A DNA stretch of 64,000 nt from positions 1 through 64,000 of the forward strand of contig CAJUSY010000012.1 of NCBI GenBank assembly GCA_910589545.1. The letters run 5' to 3'. The notes beneath the pieces are model-generated. The model was not told the origin of the DNA and searched no databases. It was given only the letters and a program-made list of their open reading frames with translations. Numbering within the stretch: the first letter of the stretch is position 1; every line of letters starts with the position of its first letter. Both the position numbers and the translations under genes were made by a program. This DNA is from Peptoniphilaceae bacterium (lineage in GTDB: Bacteria > Bacillota > Clostridia > Tissierellales > Peptoniphilaceae). This document shows, one piece after another, positions 1 to 8,174 of the stretch.

Positions 1-72
1 TGTGCAGCTTGTCAGGCAACACTATTTTATCATAGGAGGTTTTGTTTTGCTTGAAGCTTAAGCTAATGTCTT

Positions 73-98
73 CCACCTGCATAGCAGGTGGTTTTTTT
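73..98 (+). terminator. Rho-independent terminator of an upstream transcript
   Basis: CCACCTGC and GCAGGTGG form an 8-bp stem with a three-base loop, followed by seven T on the plus strand. It ends a transcript entering from outside the window. Bases 1-72 hold no recognisable coding frame, so the gene or RNA it serves cannot be named. Confidence 0.8.
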
Positions 99-142
99 GT
101 TTCTCTCACTTCGTTCGCTCAACACACTTAAGTGCACAATCA

Positions 143-173
143 AATAAGAGAGAAATCTTATTTCTCTCTTATT
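143..173. terminator. Perfect 14-bp hairpin downstream of hpf
   Basis: AATAAGAGAGAAAT and its exact complement flank the loop CTT, 25 bp beyond the hpf stop codon. There is no good T-run on either side, so it may be a 3'-end stabiliser or a weak terminator between convergent transcripts rather than a classical intrinsic terminator. Confidence 0.55.
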
Positions 174-197
174 ATATCATCAATTTGAACATTTTTA

Positions 198-737
198 CTA
201 TTTTTCAAATCCTGGAACTAATAATCCGTAGTTGCCATCTTTTCTCTTGTAAACAACATTTACATTATTAGTTTTTGAATCCAAGAACACGAAGAAATCA
301 TGATCGATTAATTCCATTTGCATGATAGCTTCTTCCTTGTCCATTGGTTTGATTCCGAATTCTTTTGTCTTAACGATAGCACCTGTTGGGATTTCTTTGT
401 CGTTGTTTTCTTCAACAGCTTCAAATCTTATTGAATTACTTTCTGTAAATCTCTTTTGTAATTTTGTTTTGTGTTTTCTTATTTGTCTTGCTAACGCGTC
501 TTCAACTTTGTCGATAGCTGTTTTAATTTCTTCGTTGGATTCTTCCGCTCTTAAAACAACTCCTTTATCTAAAATTATAGTGACTTCAACTCTCGCTTTG
601 TCTTTTTCTTTTTTGAATACTACACGAGCTTGTTGTTCGTCATGGAAATATTTATCTAACTTGTGTAATTTAGATTCTGCCATTTGTTTCAAATCATCAG
701 TCAATTTGATATCTTTTGTTACATAATTAAGTTTCAT
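198..737 (-). CDS. hpf: Ribosome hibernation promoting factor, long form
   Basis: The 179-residue protein has the two-part architecture of long HPF. An N-terminal S30AE domain (about 1-100) opens with MKLNYVTKDIKLTDDLK and binds the decoding centre. After a charged linker, the C-terminal dimerisation domain (about 122-179) contains FFVFLDSKTNNVNVVYKRKDG. In Firmicutes the long form alone pairs 70S ribosomes into inactive 100S dimers in stationary phase. The length matches the family, and an AGGAGG-type site lies just upstream of the ATG. It is monocistronic and ends in the hairpin at 143-173. Confidence 0.96.
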   Translation of the reverse strand: MKLNYVTKDIKLTDDLKQMAESKLHKLDKYFHDEQQARVVFKKEKDKARVEVTIILDKGVVLRAEESNEEIKTAIDKVEDALARQIRKHKTKLQKRFTESNSIRFEAVEENNDKEIPTGAIVKTKEFGIKPMDKEEAIMQMELIDHDFFVFLDSKTNNVNVVYKRKDGNYGLLVPGFEK

Positions 738-850
738 AAAATTCCTCCTGTTTATGAATTAAGAAATAATTTCTTATTTTCTTATTCTATATATACCCAA
801 TTTACATTTTTGCAAACGATACTAATCACTAAATCAAAAAAATCAAAAAA

Positions 851-885
851 CTTCCCCTTACAAATTTTCATTTGCTCTGGGGAAG
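851..885 (-). terminator. Terminator of the copA-copZ-csoR operon
   Basis: CTTCCCC pairs with GGGGAAG around an inner CAAAT/ATTTG helix. On the minus strand the stem runs into TTTTTTGATTTTTTT. It lies 7 bp beyond the csoR-like stop codon. Confidence 0.8.
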
Positions 886-891
886 TCTTCA

Positions 892-1155
892 TTATTTGAT
901 ATATTTGTCAATAATGTTGATTACTTCTTCGATTTTTTCATCTGCATTATCATTTTCTACTGCATGTTTAACGCAAGTTCTCATATGTCCGTTTAAAATG
1001 TCGATGTTCGCTTTTTTCAATTGACCAATACAACTCAAAATCTGAGTGGAAATATCCACACAATATCTGTCCTCTTCAATCATATTTACAATTGCATCCA
1101 GTTGTCCACGAACTGTTTTGATTTTTTTGAGGGCTTTTTGTTTGTGTTCGGTCAT
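892..1155 (-). CDS. csoR: CsoR-family copper-sensing repressor
   Basis: This 87-residue all-helical DUF156/CsoR protein is the last gene of the copper operon. The three Cu(I) ligands of true CsoR are all present: Cys32 (YCVDI) and His57/Cys61 (GHMRTCV). The fourth-position signature distinguishes it from RcnR and FrmR, which use a different residue set, although specificity is still inferred. Its start overlaps the copZ stop in a TAATG junction, indicating translational coupling. Its likely operator is the GC-rich inverted repeat at 3710-3729, just after the -10 box of the copA promoter, so the operon would be autoregulated and derepressed by copper. Confidence 0.93.
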   Translation of the reverse strand: MTEHKQKALKKIKTVRGQLDAIVNMIEEDRYCVDISTQILSCIGQLKKANIDILNGHMRTCVKHAVENDNADEKIEEVINIIDKYIK

Positions 1156-1355
1156 TATTTCACAGTAGCCTCAAATCCTATTTCATCAATAGCTTTGATG
1201 ATCTCATCTTCATTAAAATCGCCTTCAACTACGGCTTTTTTGTCTTCTAATGAAACATTTACATCTGTAACTCCATCGACTGATTTACAAGCATTTGTCA
1301 CTGATTCTACGCAATGATTGCACACCATATCCAATACTTCAAATTCTTTTTTCAT
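1155..1355 (-). CDS. copZ: Copper chaperone, HMA domain
   Basis: This 66-residue single heavy-metal-associated domain has the metal loop MVCNHC (CxxC at 12-15) and a beta-alpha-beta-beta-alpha-beta length typical of CopZ. CopZ carries Cu(I) in the cytosol and hands it to the CopA N-terminal domains. The gene sits between copA and csoR with one-base overlaps at both ends, so all three products come from one message. The loop reads VCNHC rather than the commoner TCxHC, which should not affect Cu binding. Confidence 0.93.
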   Translation of the reverse strand: MKKEFEVLDMVCNHCVESVTNACKSVDGVTDVNVSLEDKKAVVEGDFNEDEIIKAIDEIGFEATVK

Positions 1356-3697
1356 TATTTTTCCTCCTTAAAATTTTTGATTCTTAACGAATTTGTAACT
1401 ACGGTTACCGAACTGAACGCCATTGCAGCACCTGCTATCATTGGATTCAAAAATCCAAATGCAGCAATCGGAATACCAACAACATTGTAGAAAAACGCCC
1501 AGAACAAATTTTGTTTTATTGTTTTTATTACTCTGTGACTTAATCTTATCGCAGTATTAACTTTATTTAAATCGCCATTTATAATTGTGATGTCACTTGC
1601 CTCAATCGCAACATCTGTACCAGTTCCAATAGAAAATCCAACATCACTTGTCGCAAGTGCTGGAGCATCGTTTATTCCATCTCCAACCATTCCAACTTTT
1701 TTACCTTTATTTTTCAAATCCAACACTTTATCTGATTTGTCTTTTGGCAAACATTCTGCTATTACATGGTCGATGTTAGCTTTTTCTGCGATATGTTTTG
1801 CAGTATTTTCGCTATCACCAGTTATCATATATACATCGATATTATCGTCTTTTAATTTTGAAACAGCTTCTTGTGAGGATTCTTTTATTTTATCTGCAAT
1901 CAAAATATATCCGTAAAATTCATCGTTCTTTCCAACAAGCACAACTGTATTTCCTTGAGATTGATATTTTTGAATATCTACATTGACATTAATATTATTG
2001 TCTCTCATCAATTTTTCATTGCCAATATAGTAATTGTCATTATTTATTTTAGCTGAAAGTCCTTTACCAGTAATCGAATCGAAATCTTCAACTTTATAGA
2101 ACTCCGAACTATTTTTTTCATATTCTTTAACTACAGCATCTGCAAGTGGATGCTCGGAATTTTGTTCAATTGATGATACAATTTTTAAGAAGTCTGTATC
2201 TTTTGATTGGTAATCTACAACTTCTGGTTTACCATTTGTAATTGTTCCTGTTTTATCCAAAATAACTGCATCGATTTTGTTTGCAGTTTCTAAAACTTCT
2301 GCACTTTTTATTAGAATTCCAAGCTCTGCGCCTTTGCCACTTCCTACCATAATAGCTGTAGGAGTTGCAAGTCCCAATGAACAAGGGCACGCTATTACAA
2401 GAACTGAAACGGAATTTAACAACGCTCTGTCAAATTGTTTTGTCACAAAATAAGTGATGGCGAATGTAATCACAGCGATTACAATAACAATGGGTACAAA
2501 AACAGATGAAATCTTATCTGCTAATCTTTGAATTGGCGCTTTGTTGGATTGTGCATCTTCCACTAATTTTACGATTTGACTTAGAACTGTATCTTCGCCA
2601 ATTTTTTTCGCTTCAAATACAAATGATCCATTTTTATTAATCGTAGAGCCAATACATTCATCTCCAACTTGTTTTTGTACAGGCATCGATTCTCCAGTAA
2701 TCATAGATTCATCAATCGATGAACTTCCCTCAACAATTATTCCATCAACAGCGATTTTTTCTCCTGGTTTTACGAGAATTTTATCTCCAACCATTACATC
2801 TTCAATATCAGTTTCGATAGTTTTACCATTTTTTATTACGTTAGCTTTTTTCGCTTGGAGTCCCATTAATTTACTTATAGCATCAGTAGTTCTAGTCTTC
2901 GCTCTTTTTTCGAAAACTTTTCCGAGTAAAATCAAAGTGATAACAACAGCAGACGATTCAAAATACAATTGGTCAGATCCTATTAATACATGATAAATCG
3001 AGTAGAAGTAGGCAGCACTTGTTCCCAAAGCTATGAGAACATCCATGTTAGCTCCTCCACCTCTTAGTGATTTGTACGCATTCACATAATATCTTCTTCC
3101 AATGTAGAATTGAACCACAGTTGCCAACGCCCATTGAAAATATCCATTATTTAAAATCGTGTGAACTCCTGCCATGTGAAAAAACATCGCTGAAAACAAA
3201 GGAATTGAAAAAATCGCAGAAATTATAAAATCACGTTTCAATTTTTCGTATTCAGTTATATTTTTTTCGTTAGCTATTTTATTGTCTGTTTTTATTTCTG
3301 CAGAATATCCTGCTTTGTCGACTAATCTTTTTACTTCAGAATTGGTCTTGTATCCCTCATAAAAACTTACTGTAAGTGAGTTTTGCAACAAATTTACGTT
3401 AACATCTTTGAAATTATTTTTGTTCAAAACTTTTTCAATTCTAGATGCACATGACTGACAACTCATTCCTTCTATGTCAAACTTCGATGTCTTCACAGGA
3501 ACATCATATCCCGCTTTTTTTATTTTCCCTACGATAGTTTCTATATCGTATCCTTCTTTTAATTTCAAATATGCGTATTCTTGAAGCAAGTTCACGTTAA
3601 CTGTGTCGATGTATTCGTATTTACTTAAAACTTTTTCTATTCTAGCCGCACATGATTCACAGCTCATGCCTTGTATTTTTAATTTTATTTCTTCCAT
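1355..3697 (-). CDS. copA: Copper-exporting P1B-type ATPase
   Basis: The 780-residue pump starts with two HMA domains (GMSCESC and GMSCQSC). It then carries the actuator TGES motif, the CPC transmembrane motif (ACPCSLGLATPTA), the phosphorylation site DKTGT, the HP dipeptide (EHPLADA) and the GDGINDAPAL hinge. CPC plus two CxxC domains indicate Cu(I) export. An in-frame start 66 bases further upstream lies in the promoter/operator. The chosen ATG at 3697 has AGGAGA six bases ahead and gives the usual N-terminus MEEIKLKIQGMSC. Transcription comes from the promoter at 3735-3763, with CsoR control inferred. Confidence 0.96.
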   Translation of the reverse strand: MEEIKLKIQGMSCESCAARIEKVLSKYEYIDTVNVNLLQEYAYLKLKEGYDIETIVGKIKKAGYDVPVKTSKFDIEGMSCQSCASRIEKVLNKNNFKDVNVNLLQNSLTVSFYEGYKTNSEVKRLVDKAGYSAEIKTDNKIANEKNITEYEKLKRDFIISAIFSIPLFSAMFFHMAGVHTILNNGYFQWALATVVQFYIGRRYYVNAYKSLRGGGANMDVLIALGTSAAYFYSIYHVLIGSDQLYFESSAVVITLILLGKVFEKRAKTRTTDAISKLMGLQAKKANVIKNGKTIETDIEDVMVGDKILVKPGEKIAVDGIIVEGSSSIDESMITGESMPVQKQVGDECIGSTINKNGSFVFEAKKIGEDTVLSQIVKLVEDAQSNKAPIQRLADKISSVFVPIVIVIAVITFAITYFVTKQFDRALLNSVSVLVIACPCSLGLATPTAIMVGSGKGAELGILIKSAEVLETANKIDAVILDKTGTITNGKPEVVDYQSKDTDFLKIVSSIEQNSEHPLADAVVKEYEKNSSEFYKVEDFDSITGKGLSAKINNDNYYIGNEKLMRDNNINVNVDIQKYQSQGNTVVLVGKNDEFYGYILIADKIKESSQEAVSKLKDDNIDVYMITGDSENTAKHIAEKANIDHVIAECLPKDKSDKVLDLKNKGKKVGMVGDGINDAPALATSDVGFSIGTGTDVAIEASDITIINGDLNKVNTAIRLSHRVIKTIKQNLFWAFFYNVVGIPIAAFGFLNPMIAGAAMAFSSVTVVTNSLRIKNFKEEK

Positions 3698-3709
3698 TTT
3701 TCTCCTTTC

Positions 3710-3729
3710 TACCCCCCCTACTGGTGGTA
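3710..3729 (-). promoter_or_regulatory. Putative CsoR operator
   Basis: The GC-rich pseudo-palindrome TACCCCCCCTACTGGTGGTA stands out in AT-rich DNA. It resembles CsoR sites, in which a C-tract and a G-tract flank a short centre. It begins at the predicted transcription start of copA, where repressor binding would block initiation. The assignment rests on the resemblance and the csoR gene in the same operon. Confidence 0.7.
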
Positions 3730-3734
3730 TGGTT

Positions 3735-3763
3735 ATTATATAATATTTAAAATACTTTGTCAA
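3735..3763 (-). promoter_or_regulatory. Consensus sigma-A promoter of copA
   Basis: TTGACA (3758-3763 complement), a 17-bp spacer and TATAAT (3735-3740 complement) form a perfect vegetative promoter. A perfect promoter under a repressor fits an inducible detoxification operon. Its -35 box overlaps the -35 box of the divergent pncB promoter. Confidence 0.88.
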
Positions 3764-3785
3764 ACATTTGGATTTGGATTATAAT
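3757..3785 (+). promoter_or_regulatory. Promoter of pncB, sharing its -35 with copA
   Basis: TTGTCA (3757-3762), 17 bp and TATAAT (3780-3785) precede pncB. The heptamer TTGTCAA reads as -35 on both strands, so the two divergent promoters overlap at this hexamer. Confidence 0.72.
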
Positions 3786-3812
3786 ATTCATAATAAAATA
3801 TGGAGGCAGATT

Positions 3813-5261
3813 ATGGATTGGAAAAATTATGAAAATTTAAGCATGTTATCTGATTTCTACGAATTTACAATGATGAATGGATATTTGGAAAACAATATGG
3901 AAGATGAATATGCTTATTTTGATTTGTATTTTAGAAGAATTCCAGACAACGGAGGATTTGTTATCGTTGCGGGATTAGAAGAGGTGGTTAAATATATTCA
4001 AAATTTGAAGTTTGACGAAAAAGATATCGAATATTTCAAAAGCAAGAATATGTTCAGTGAAAAATTCTTAGATTATCTTAGAAATTTCAAATTTGAATGC
4101 GATGTGTGGGCAATGCCTGAAGGTTCTGTTGCATTTCCTAACGAACCTTTGATGATAGTTCGTGGACCTGCTCCACAAGCGCAATTGATAGAAACTTTCG
4201 CACTTTTATCAATCAATCATCAATCATTGATTGCAACTAAAACGAATAGAATTGTTCATGCAGCTGAAGGAAGAGTTGTTATGGAATTTGGCGCAAGGCG
4301 TGCGCAAGGTGTGGATGCTACAGTTCTGGGTGCAAGAGCAGCTTTCATAGGTGGTGCTACTGCTACAAGCAATACTTTGACAGATATCACTTACGATGTT
4401 CCTGCTTTTGGTACAATGGCTCACTCATGGATTATGATGTTTGATTCAGAATATGAAGCTTTCAAAAAATACGCCGAAATTTTCCCAAATTCTTGCTCAC
4501 TTTTAGTGGACACTTATAACGTTTTAAAATCCGGTGTTCCAAATGCGATAAAAGTTTTTGACGAAGTTTTGAAACCTCGTGGAATTAAAAATATGTCCAT
4601 CAGAATTGACAGTGGTGACCTTGCTTATTTATCAAAACAAGCCCGTAAAATGTTGGATGATGCTGGATATGAAAATTGTCAAATCATGGCAAGTAATTCA
4701 CTTGATGAATACACAATCTCTGATTTGATTGAACAAGGAGCAAAACTAGATGGATTTGGCGTTGGCGAAAGATTAATAACTGCAAAATCAGATCCAGTTT
4801 TAGGCGGCGTGTACAAATTATGTGCGGTTGAAAAACCTAACGGAGAAATAATTCCTAAGATTAAAATCAGTGAAAATATCGAAAAAATTACAACTCCTGG
4901 ATTCAAAACAGTTTACAGAATTTACGACAAGAATAGCGGCAAAGCAGAAGCTGATTTGATAACTCTTCACGATGAAAAAATCGACGAATCAAAGGATTTG
5001 GAAATCTTCCACCCTATTCACACTTGGAAGAGAAAAACATTAACCAACTTCACAACAAAAGAATTGTTGGTTAGAGTGTTTGACAAGGGAGAATTGGTGT
5101 ACGACCTTCCAACATTAGATAAAATAATCGAAAGAAAAAATGAACAAATTGCTGAACAATGGGAAGAAGTAAAAAGATTTGAACATCCTCATTTGTTCCA
5201 CGTCGATTTGTCACAAAAATTGTGGGATATAAAATACAATTTATTAATGCAAAGCAAATAG
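3813..5261 (+). CDS. pncB: Nicotinate phosphoribosyltransferase
   Basis: The 482-residue enzyme makes nicotinate mononucleotide from nicotinate and PRPP, the first step of Preiss-Handler NAD salvage. Diagnostic stretches are MLSDFYEFTMMNGYL at the N-terminus, EFGARRAQG in the active site and SIRIDSGDLAYLSK in the phosphate-binding barrel. An in-frame codon at 3768 falls between the promoter boxes, so it is not the start. The ATG at 3813 follows GGAGG with suitable spacing. The gene stands alone, divergent from copA. The downstream nadD (40108-40707) supplies the next enzyme of NAD synthesis. Confidence 0.95.
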   Translation: MDWKNYENLSMLSDFYEFTMMNGYLENNMEDEYAYFDLYFRRIPDNGGFVIVAGLEEVVKYIQNLKFDEKDIEYFKSKNMFSEKFLDYLRNFKFECDVWAMPEGSVAFPNEPLMIVRGPAPQAQLIETFALLSINHQSLIATKTNRIVHAAEGRVVMEFGARRAQGVDATVLGARAAFIGGATATSNTLTDITYDVPAFGTMAHSWIMMFDSEYEAFKKYAEIFPNSCSLLVDTYNVLKSGVPNAIKVFDEVLKPRGIKNMSIRIDSGDLAYLSKQARKMLDDAGYENCQIMASNSLDEYTISDLIEQGAKLDGFGVGERLITAKSDPVLGGVYKLCAVEKPNGEIIPKIKISENIEKITTPGFKTVYRIYDKNSGKAEADLITLHDEKIDESKDLEIFHPIHTWKRKTLTNFTTKELLVRVFDKGELVYDLPTLDKIIERKNEQIAEQWEEVKRFEHPHLFHVDLSQKLWDIKYNLLMQSK

Positions 5262-5268
5262 TAAATTT

Positions 5269-5301
5269 AGCACAGCCATAAATTTTGGTTGTGCTTTTTT
5301 T
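5269..5301 (+). terminator. pncB terminator
   Basis: AGCACAGCC pairs with GGTTGTGCT, with one G-T pair, followed by a run of T on the plus strand, 8 bp after the pncB stop. Confidence 0.85.
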
Positions 5302-5311
5302 GCAATTAAAA

Positions 5312-5334
5312 ATCCACATGCATGACATGTGGAT
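5312..5334 (-). terminator. apt terminator
   Basis: ATCCACATG and CATGTGGAT form a 9-bp stem with a five-base loop. On the minus strand it is followed by TTTTTAATTG. It lies about 35 bp past the apt stop and is partly inside the tandem duplication 5317-5374. Confidence 0.75.
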
Positions 5335-5374
5335 AAGATTTAGATCATGCATGACATGTGGATAAGATTTAGAT
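5317..5374. repeat. Perfect 29-bp tandem duplication at the 3' end of apt
   Basis: Positions 5317-5345 and 5346-5374 are identical; each unit begins CATGCATGACATG and ends AGATTTAGAT. The unit near apt contains the apt stop codon and its last codons. The other carries one arm of the apt terminator. A recent slippage or unequal-crossover event explains it. Confidence 0.92.
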
Positions 5375-5887
5375 ATCGTATTGTACTAAAGTGTTGATAT
5401 AATAATTTTTGTTGACATCTCTTCCGCCAAGTTCAGTAAGTTCAATCAAAAATTCCATAGCAGTGATCTCGCCACCGTTTTTTTCAACTAACTTAGCTAC
5501 TGCATTCACAGTTCCACCTGTTGCCAATAAGTCGTCAACTATAGCAACTTTGTCGCCTTCATGAATCGCGTCTCTGTGTACTTCTAATTTGTCGGTACCA
5601 TATTCCAAATCATAAGAATACTCTGACACTTCTCCAGGAAGTTTTCCTGGTTTTCTAACAGGAACAAATCTAACTCCAAGTGCATATGCTACAGCTGATC
5701 CAAACAAAAATCCTCTAGCTTCTGGAGCTGCTATCACAGTTATGTCTTTGCCTTTTAAATCTTCTACCATAAGGTCTACTGCGTGTTTATAGGCTTCTTT
5801 ATCGTTTAACAATGTAGTAATATCTTTGAATGAGATTCCTTCTTTTGGAAATCCGTCTATAACTCTAATTTTCTCTTTTAAATCCAT
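5369..5887 (-). CDS. apt: Adenine phosphoribosyltransferase
   Basis: The 172-residue type I phosphoribosyltransferase salvages adenine to AMP. It shows the family N-terminus IRVIDGFPKEGISFKDIT, the flexible-loop region and the PRPP-binding signature VAIVDDLLATGGT (about 119-131). Two upstream in-frame starts (GTG and ATG within 9 bases) are possible. The start used here has GGTGA at better spacing and gives the usual family length. It is monocistronic, and the stop codon lies in a 29-bp tandem repeat. Confidence 0.94.
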   Translation of the reverse strand: MDLKEKIRVIDGFPKEGISFKDITTLLNDKEAYKHAVDLMVEDLKGKDITVIAAPEARGFLFGSAVAYALGVRFVPVRKPGKLPGEVSEYSYDLEYGTDKLEVHRDAIHEGDKVAIVDDLLATGGTVNAVAKLVEKNGGEITAMEFLIELTELGGRDVNKNYYINTLVQYDI

Positions 5888-6070
5888 TTTCATCACCGTT
5901 TCTTTTTTACTGTATTATCTACATCTATAGTATACCATATTGATGGATTTGTTTGTTGTTAAATTATTTTTAGTTTTCTAAATCGTTATGTTTTTTATTT
6001 AAAATTTTGTCAAAATATTTTATTTACAACTATATTTATATATGTTACGATATGTTTGGAGAGTGATGTA

Positions 6071-7315
6071 ATGGACAGTTCGAGTGTCTCGCAAATAATT
6101 GCGTTAGTGTTATTGGTTGCAATGTCCTCCGTATTTTCATCAAGTGAAACGGCGATAACATCTGTAAGCAAAATAAAAGTTCGACAATTAGACCAAAAGG
6201 ATAACAAAAATGCACATTTACTGAAGAAACTGCACGATAATATGCAAACTACCATATCTACTATTTTGATTGGTAACAACATTGTAAATATCGCAGCGAG
6301 TTCTATAGCTACAATTTTATTTACAAATATTTTTCATCAAAACGGAGCTTTAATATCTACAGTTGTAATGACTGTTTTTGTGTTGATTTTTGGAGAGGTT
6401 TTACCAAAAACAATTGCACAATACAAAAACAAATCCGTGGCATTGAAATTTTCAAGATTTATATATTTATTGACGATAGTTTTCAAACCAATTGTAAAAG
6501 TATTAAACCTCTTAACTCGTTTGATAATCAAACTTTTCGTTGGCGAAGATGAGGATAGTTCGATACTTACCGAAGAAGAACTAAAAACTTTGGTGGAAGT
6601 TAGTGAAGAAGAAGGCGTACTGAAAAATCAAGAAACTGAAATCATGATAAATGCGTTGGAATTAAAGGAAACTCTAGCAGTTGATATTATGACTCCAAGA
6701 ACTAGCATGGCATCAGTTGATATTGAAGATGCAGAGAGTGATTTGAAGGAAATTATCAAAAATATTACTTATTCTAGAATTCCTGTTTACGAGGACAGTA
6801 TCGACGATATTATAGGCGTTCTTCACATAAAAGAATTAGCGCACAAAATCATCGAAGATGACCGAGATTTTAAAGTCAGAGATATCCTAAAACCAGCATT
6901 TTATGCTTATGAATACATTCCAGTAGTGGATTTGTTCAAACAAATGAGAACTAAAAATATTTCCATCAGTATAATTATCGACGAGTACGGTGGAACTAGT
7001 GGAATTGTAACGATGGAAGATATTTTGGAAGAACTTGTCGGAGAAATCGACGATGAATACGACAACGAAAAAGAAGTAACTAAACTTAGCGACAATGAAT
7101 ACTTAGTTGATCCTGAAATGAGAATTGATGAAGTAAACGAAAGATTTGACCTTCACATTCAAAGCGACAAATTCGATTCAATAGGTGGATTTGTGATTGA
7201 ACTCTTAGATAGAATGCCAACATCAAAGGATGAAGTAGAATTTGAAAATTTAAAATTCGTCGTAGTAAATGTAGATAAGAGAAAAATCACACAACTTATG
7301 ATAATATTTAAATAA
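6071..7315 (+). CDS. CNNM-domain/CBS-pair transporter-like membrane protein (HlyC/CorC family)
   Basis: This is a 414-residue protein of the DUF21-CBS-CorC family. The N-terminal CNNM region (about 1-175) has a glycine/serine-rich first helix, SSSETAITSVSKIKVRQL, and further hydrophobic segments. Two CBS domains follow (about 195-320; MTPRTSMASVD opens the first, and SIIIDEYGGTSGIVTMEDILEELVGEI is the C-terminal part of the second, cited as a region). A C-terminal CorC/HlyC domain ends the protein. Relatives export Mg2+ (CorC/MpfA type). The haemolysin name in this family is historical. Start chosen by GGAGAG seven bases upstream. Confidence 0.9.
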   Translation: MDSSSVSQIIALVLLVAMSSVFSSSETAITSVSKIKVRQLDQKDNKNAHLLKKLHDNMQTTISTILIGNNIVNIAASSIATILFTNIFHQNGALISTVVMTVFVLIFGEVLPKTIAQYKNKSVALKFSRFIYLLTIVFKPIVKVLNLLTRLIIKLFVGEDEDSSILTEEELKTLVEVSEEEGVLKNQETEIMINALELKETLAVDIMTPRTSMASVDIEDAESDLKEIIKNITYSRIPVYEDSIDDIIGVLHIKELAHKIIEDDRDFKVRDILKPAFYAYEYIPVVDLFKQMRTKNISISIIIDEYGGTSGIVTMEDILEELVGEIDDEYDNEKEVTKLSDNEYLVDPEMRIDEVNERFDLHIQSDKFDSIGGFVIELLDRMPTSKDEVEFENLKFVVVNVDKRKITQLMIIFK

Positions 7316-7320
7316 AACTT

Positions 7321-7345
7321 AACTCTCACGATTTTCGTGAGAGTT
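7321..7345. terminator. Bidirectional terminator
   Basis: AACTCTCACG and CGTGAGAGTT form a 10-bp stem five bases after the stop of the CNNM/CBS gene, with a T-run on the plus strand. On the minus strand it could also end the amylase-rnhA transcript after the repeat element at 7362-7548. Confidence 0.85.
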
Positions 7346-7361
7346 TTTTATAAGATAGATA

Positions 7362-7548
7362 AAAAAGTAGAAAAGCATTTTTACACGAATATCTGACTAC
7401 ATAAATTGAAGATTTCGTAATCTCGAACTACTAAAATCCAAAACTCGAACAAGCTCTCAAACAGTTAGATTTTTACGTAGTTCTTCGATTTGAAATCAGA
7501 ACAATTTATTCCGTATGATATTCTTAGAAAAAATGTAATCTACTTTTT
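7362..7548 (+). repeat. Interspersed structured element, copy 1
   Basis: This 187-bp intergenic element has inverted ends (AAAAAGTAGA at 7362-7371, TCTACTTTTT at 7539-7548). It contains the blocks shared with the two other copies: CACGAATATCT, AACTCG followed by CTCAAACA, CGATTTGAAATC and CGTATGATATTCTTAG. Internal complementary arms (ATAAATTG/CAATTTAT, GAACTAC/GTAGTTC, AAAATC/GATTTT) predict a long multi-helix hairpin. It has no coding frame and starts 17 bp beyond the rnhA stop. Confidence 0.85.
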
Positions 7549-7565
7549 ATTTAATAAATATTTTA

Positions 7566-8174
7566 TTATTCTCCTATCCCCAACGCTTGTTTTGCTAATG
7601 CATCAGCCATATCGTTATACGTGTCGTTAGAGTGGCCTTTGACTTTTACGAAATTAATGTTTATTTGAGGCTTTATTTCGTCGATAAATTTCTTGTAATT
7701 TCTTGTTAGATTGTTGTTGGTCTTCCAATCGCCAGTTGCCCAGCTTTCTATTCCTTGATAATCATAAAAAATCGTGATTTCTCTCATGTTTAACTCCACA
7801 GCTTTTTTGATTGCAAACACAGATCCACTAACTTCTCCCGATACATTTCTATGAGTTGAGTATTCTGATTTTGGAAATTTTTGATTGAATTTGTCGATTT
7901 TACCATCGTGAAACAACACACAACCAAAACTATATTCTCCCGTATCTTTTTTGAATGATCCATCTACATAAGCCACACACTCATTTTCATTTAAGTTATC
8001 AATGGACGCTACTTTTTTATTATCTTCGCCATTTATAAAATTATCTGCCTCTTCTTTTGTCTTAAAAGATTTGAAAATCGCTCCCTTAAAACCATTTACT
8101 TGTTGTTGGCACTCTGACCAACTATTGTATATCCCAGGATTTCTCCCAATTTTTACTGCATAAAATTTACTCAT
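7566..8174 (-). CDS. rnhA: Ribonuclease HI with N-terminal hybrid-binding domain
   Basis: The 202-residue protein removes RNA from RNA-DNA hybrids. Residues 1-50 are the RHBD/caulimovirus-VI-like domain (MSKFYAVKIGRNPGIY with a conserved SWSECQQQVNGF) that grips hybrids. The RNase H domain follows from about 66, with the catalytic carboxylates in YVDGS, SGEVSG, FYDYQG and NDMADALAK. Fusion of the two domains is common in Firmicutes and eukaryotes. It overlaps the upstream amylase gene by 8 bases and is probably cotranscribed, with no obvious functional link. Confidence 0.94.
   Translation of the reverse strand: MSKFYAVKIGRNPGIYNSWSECQQQVNGFKGAIFKSFKTKEEADNFINGEDNKKVASIDNLNENECVAYVDGSFKKDTGEYSFGCVLFHDGKIDKFNQKFPKSEYSTHRNVSGEVSGSVFAIKKAVELNMREITIFYDYQGIESWATGDWKTNNNLTRNYKKFIDEIKPQININFVKVKGHSNDTYNDMADALAKQALGIGE

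Noticed and set aside
1..72. End of an IS200/IS605-type element or a structural RNA gene at the left edge
   Set aside because: The terminator hairpin is clear but the visible 72 bases hold no recognisable transposase, tRNA or known RNA motif, so nothing can be named.
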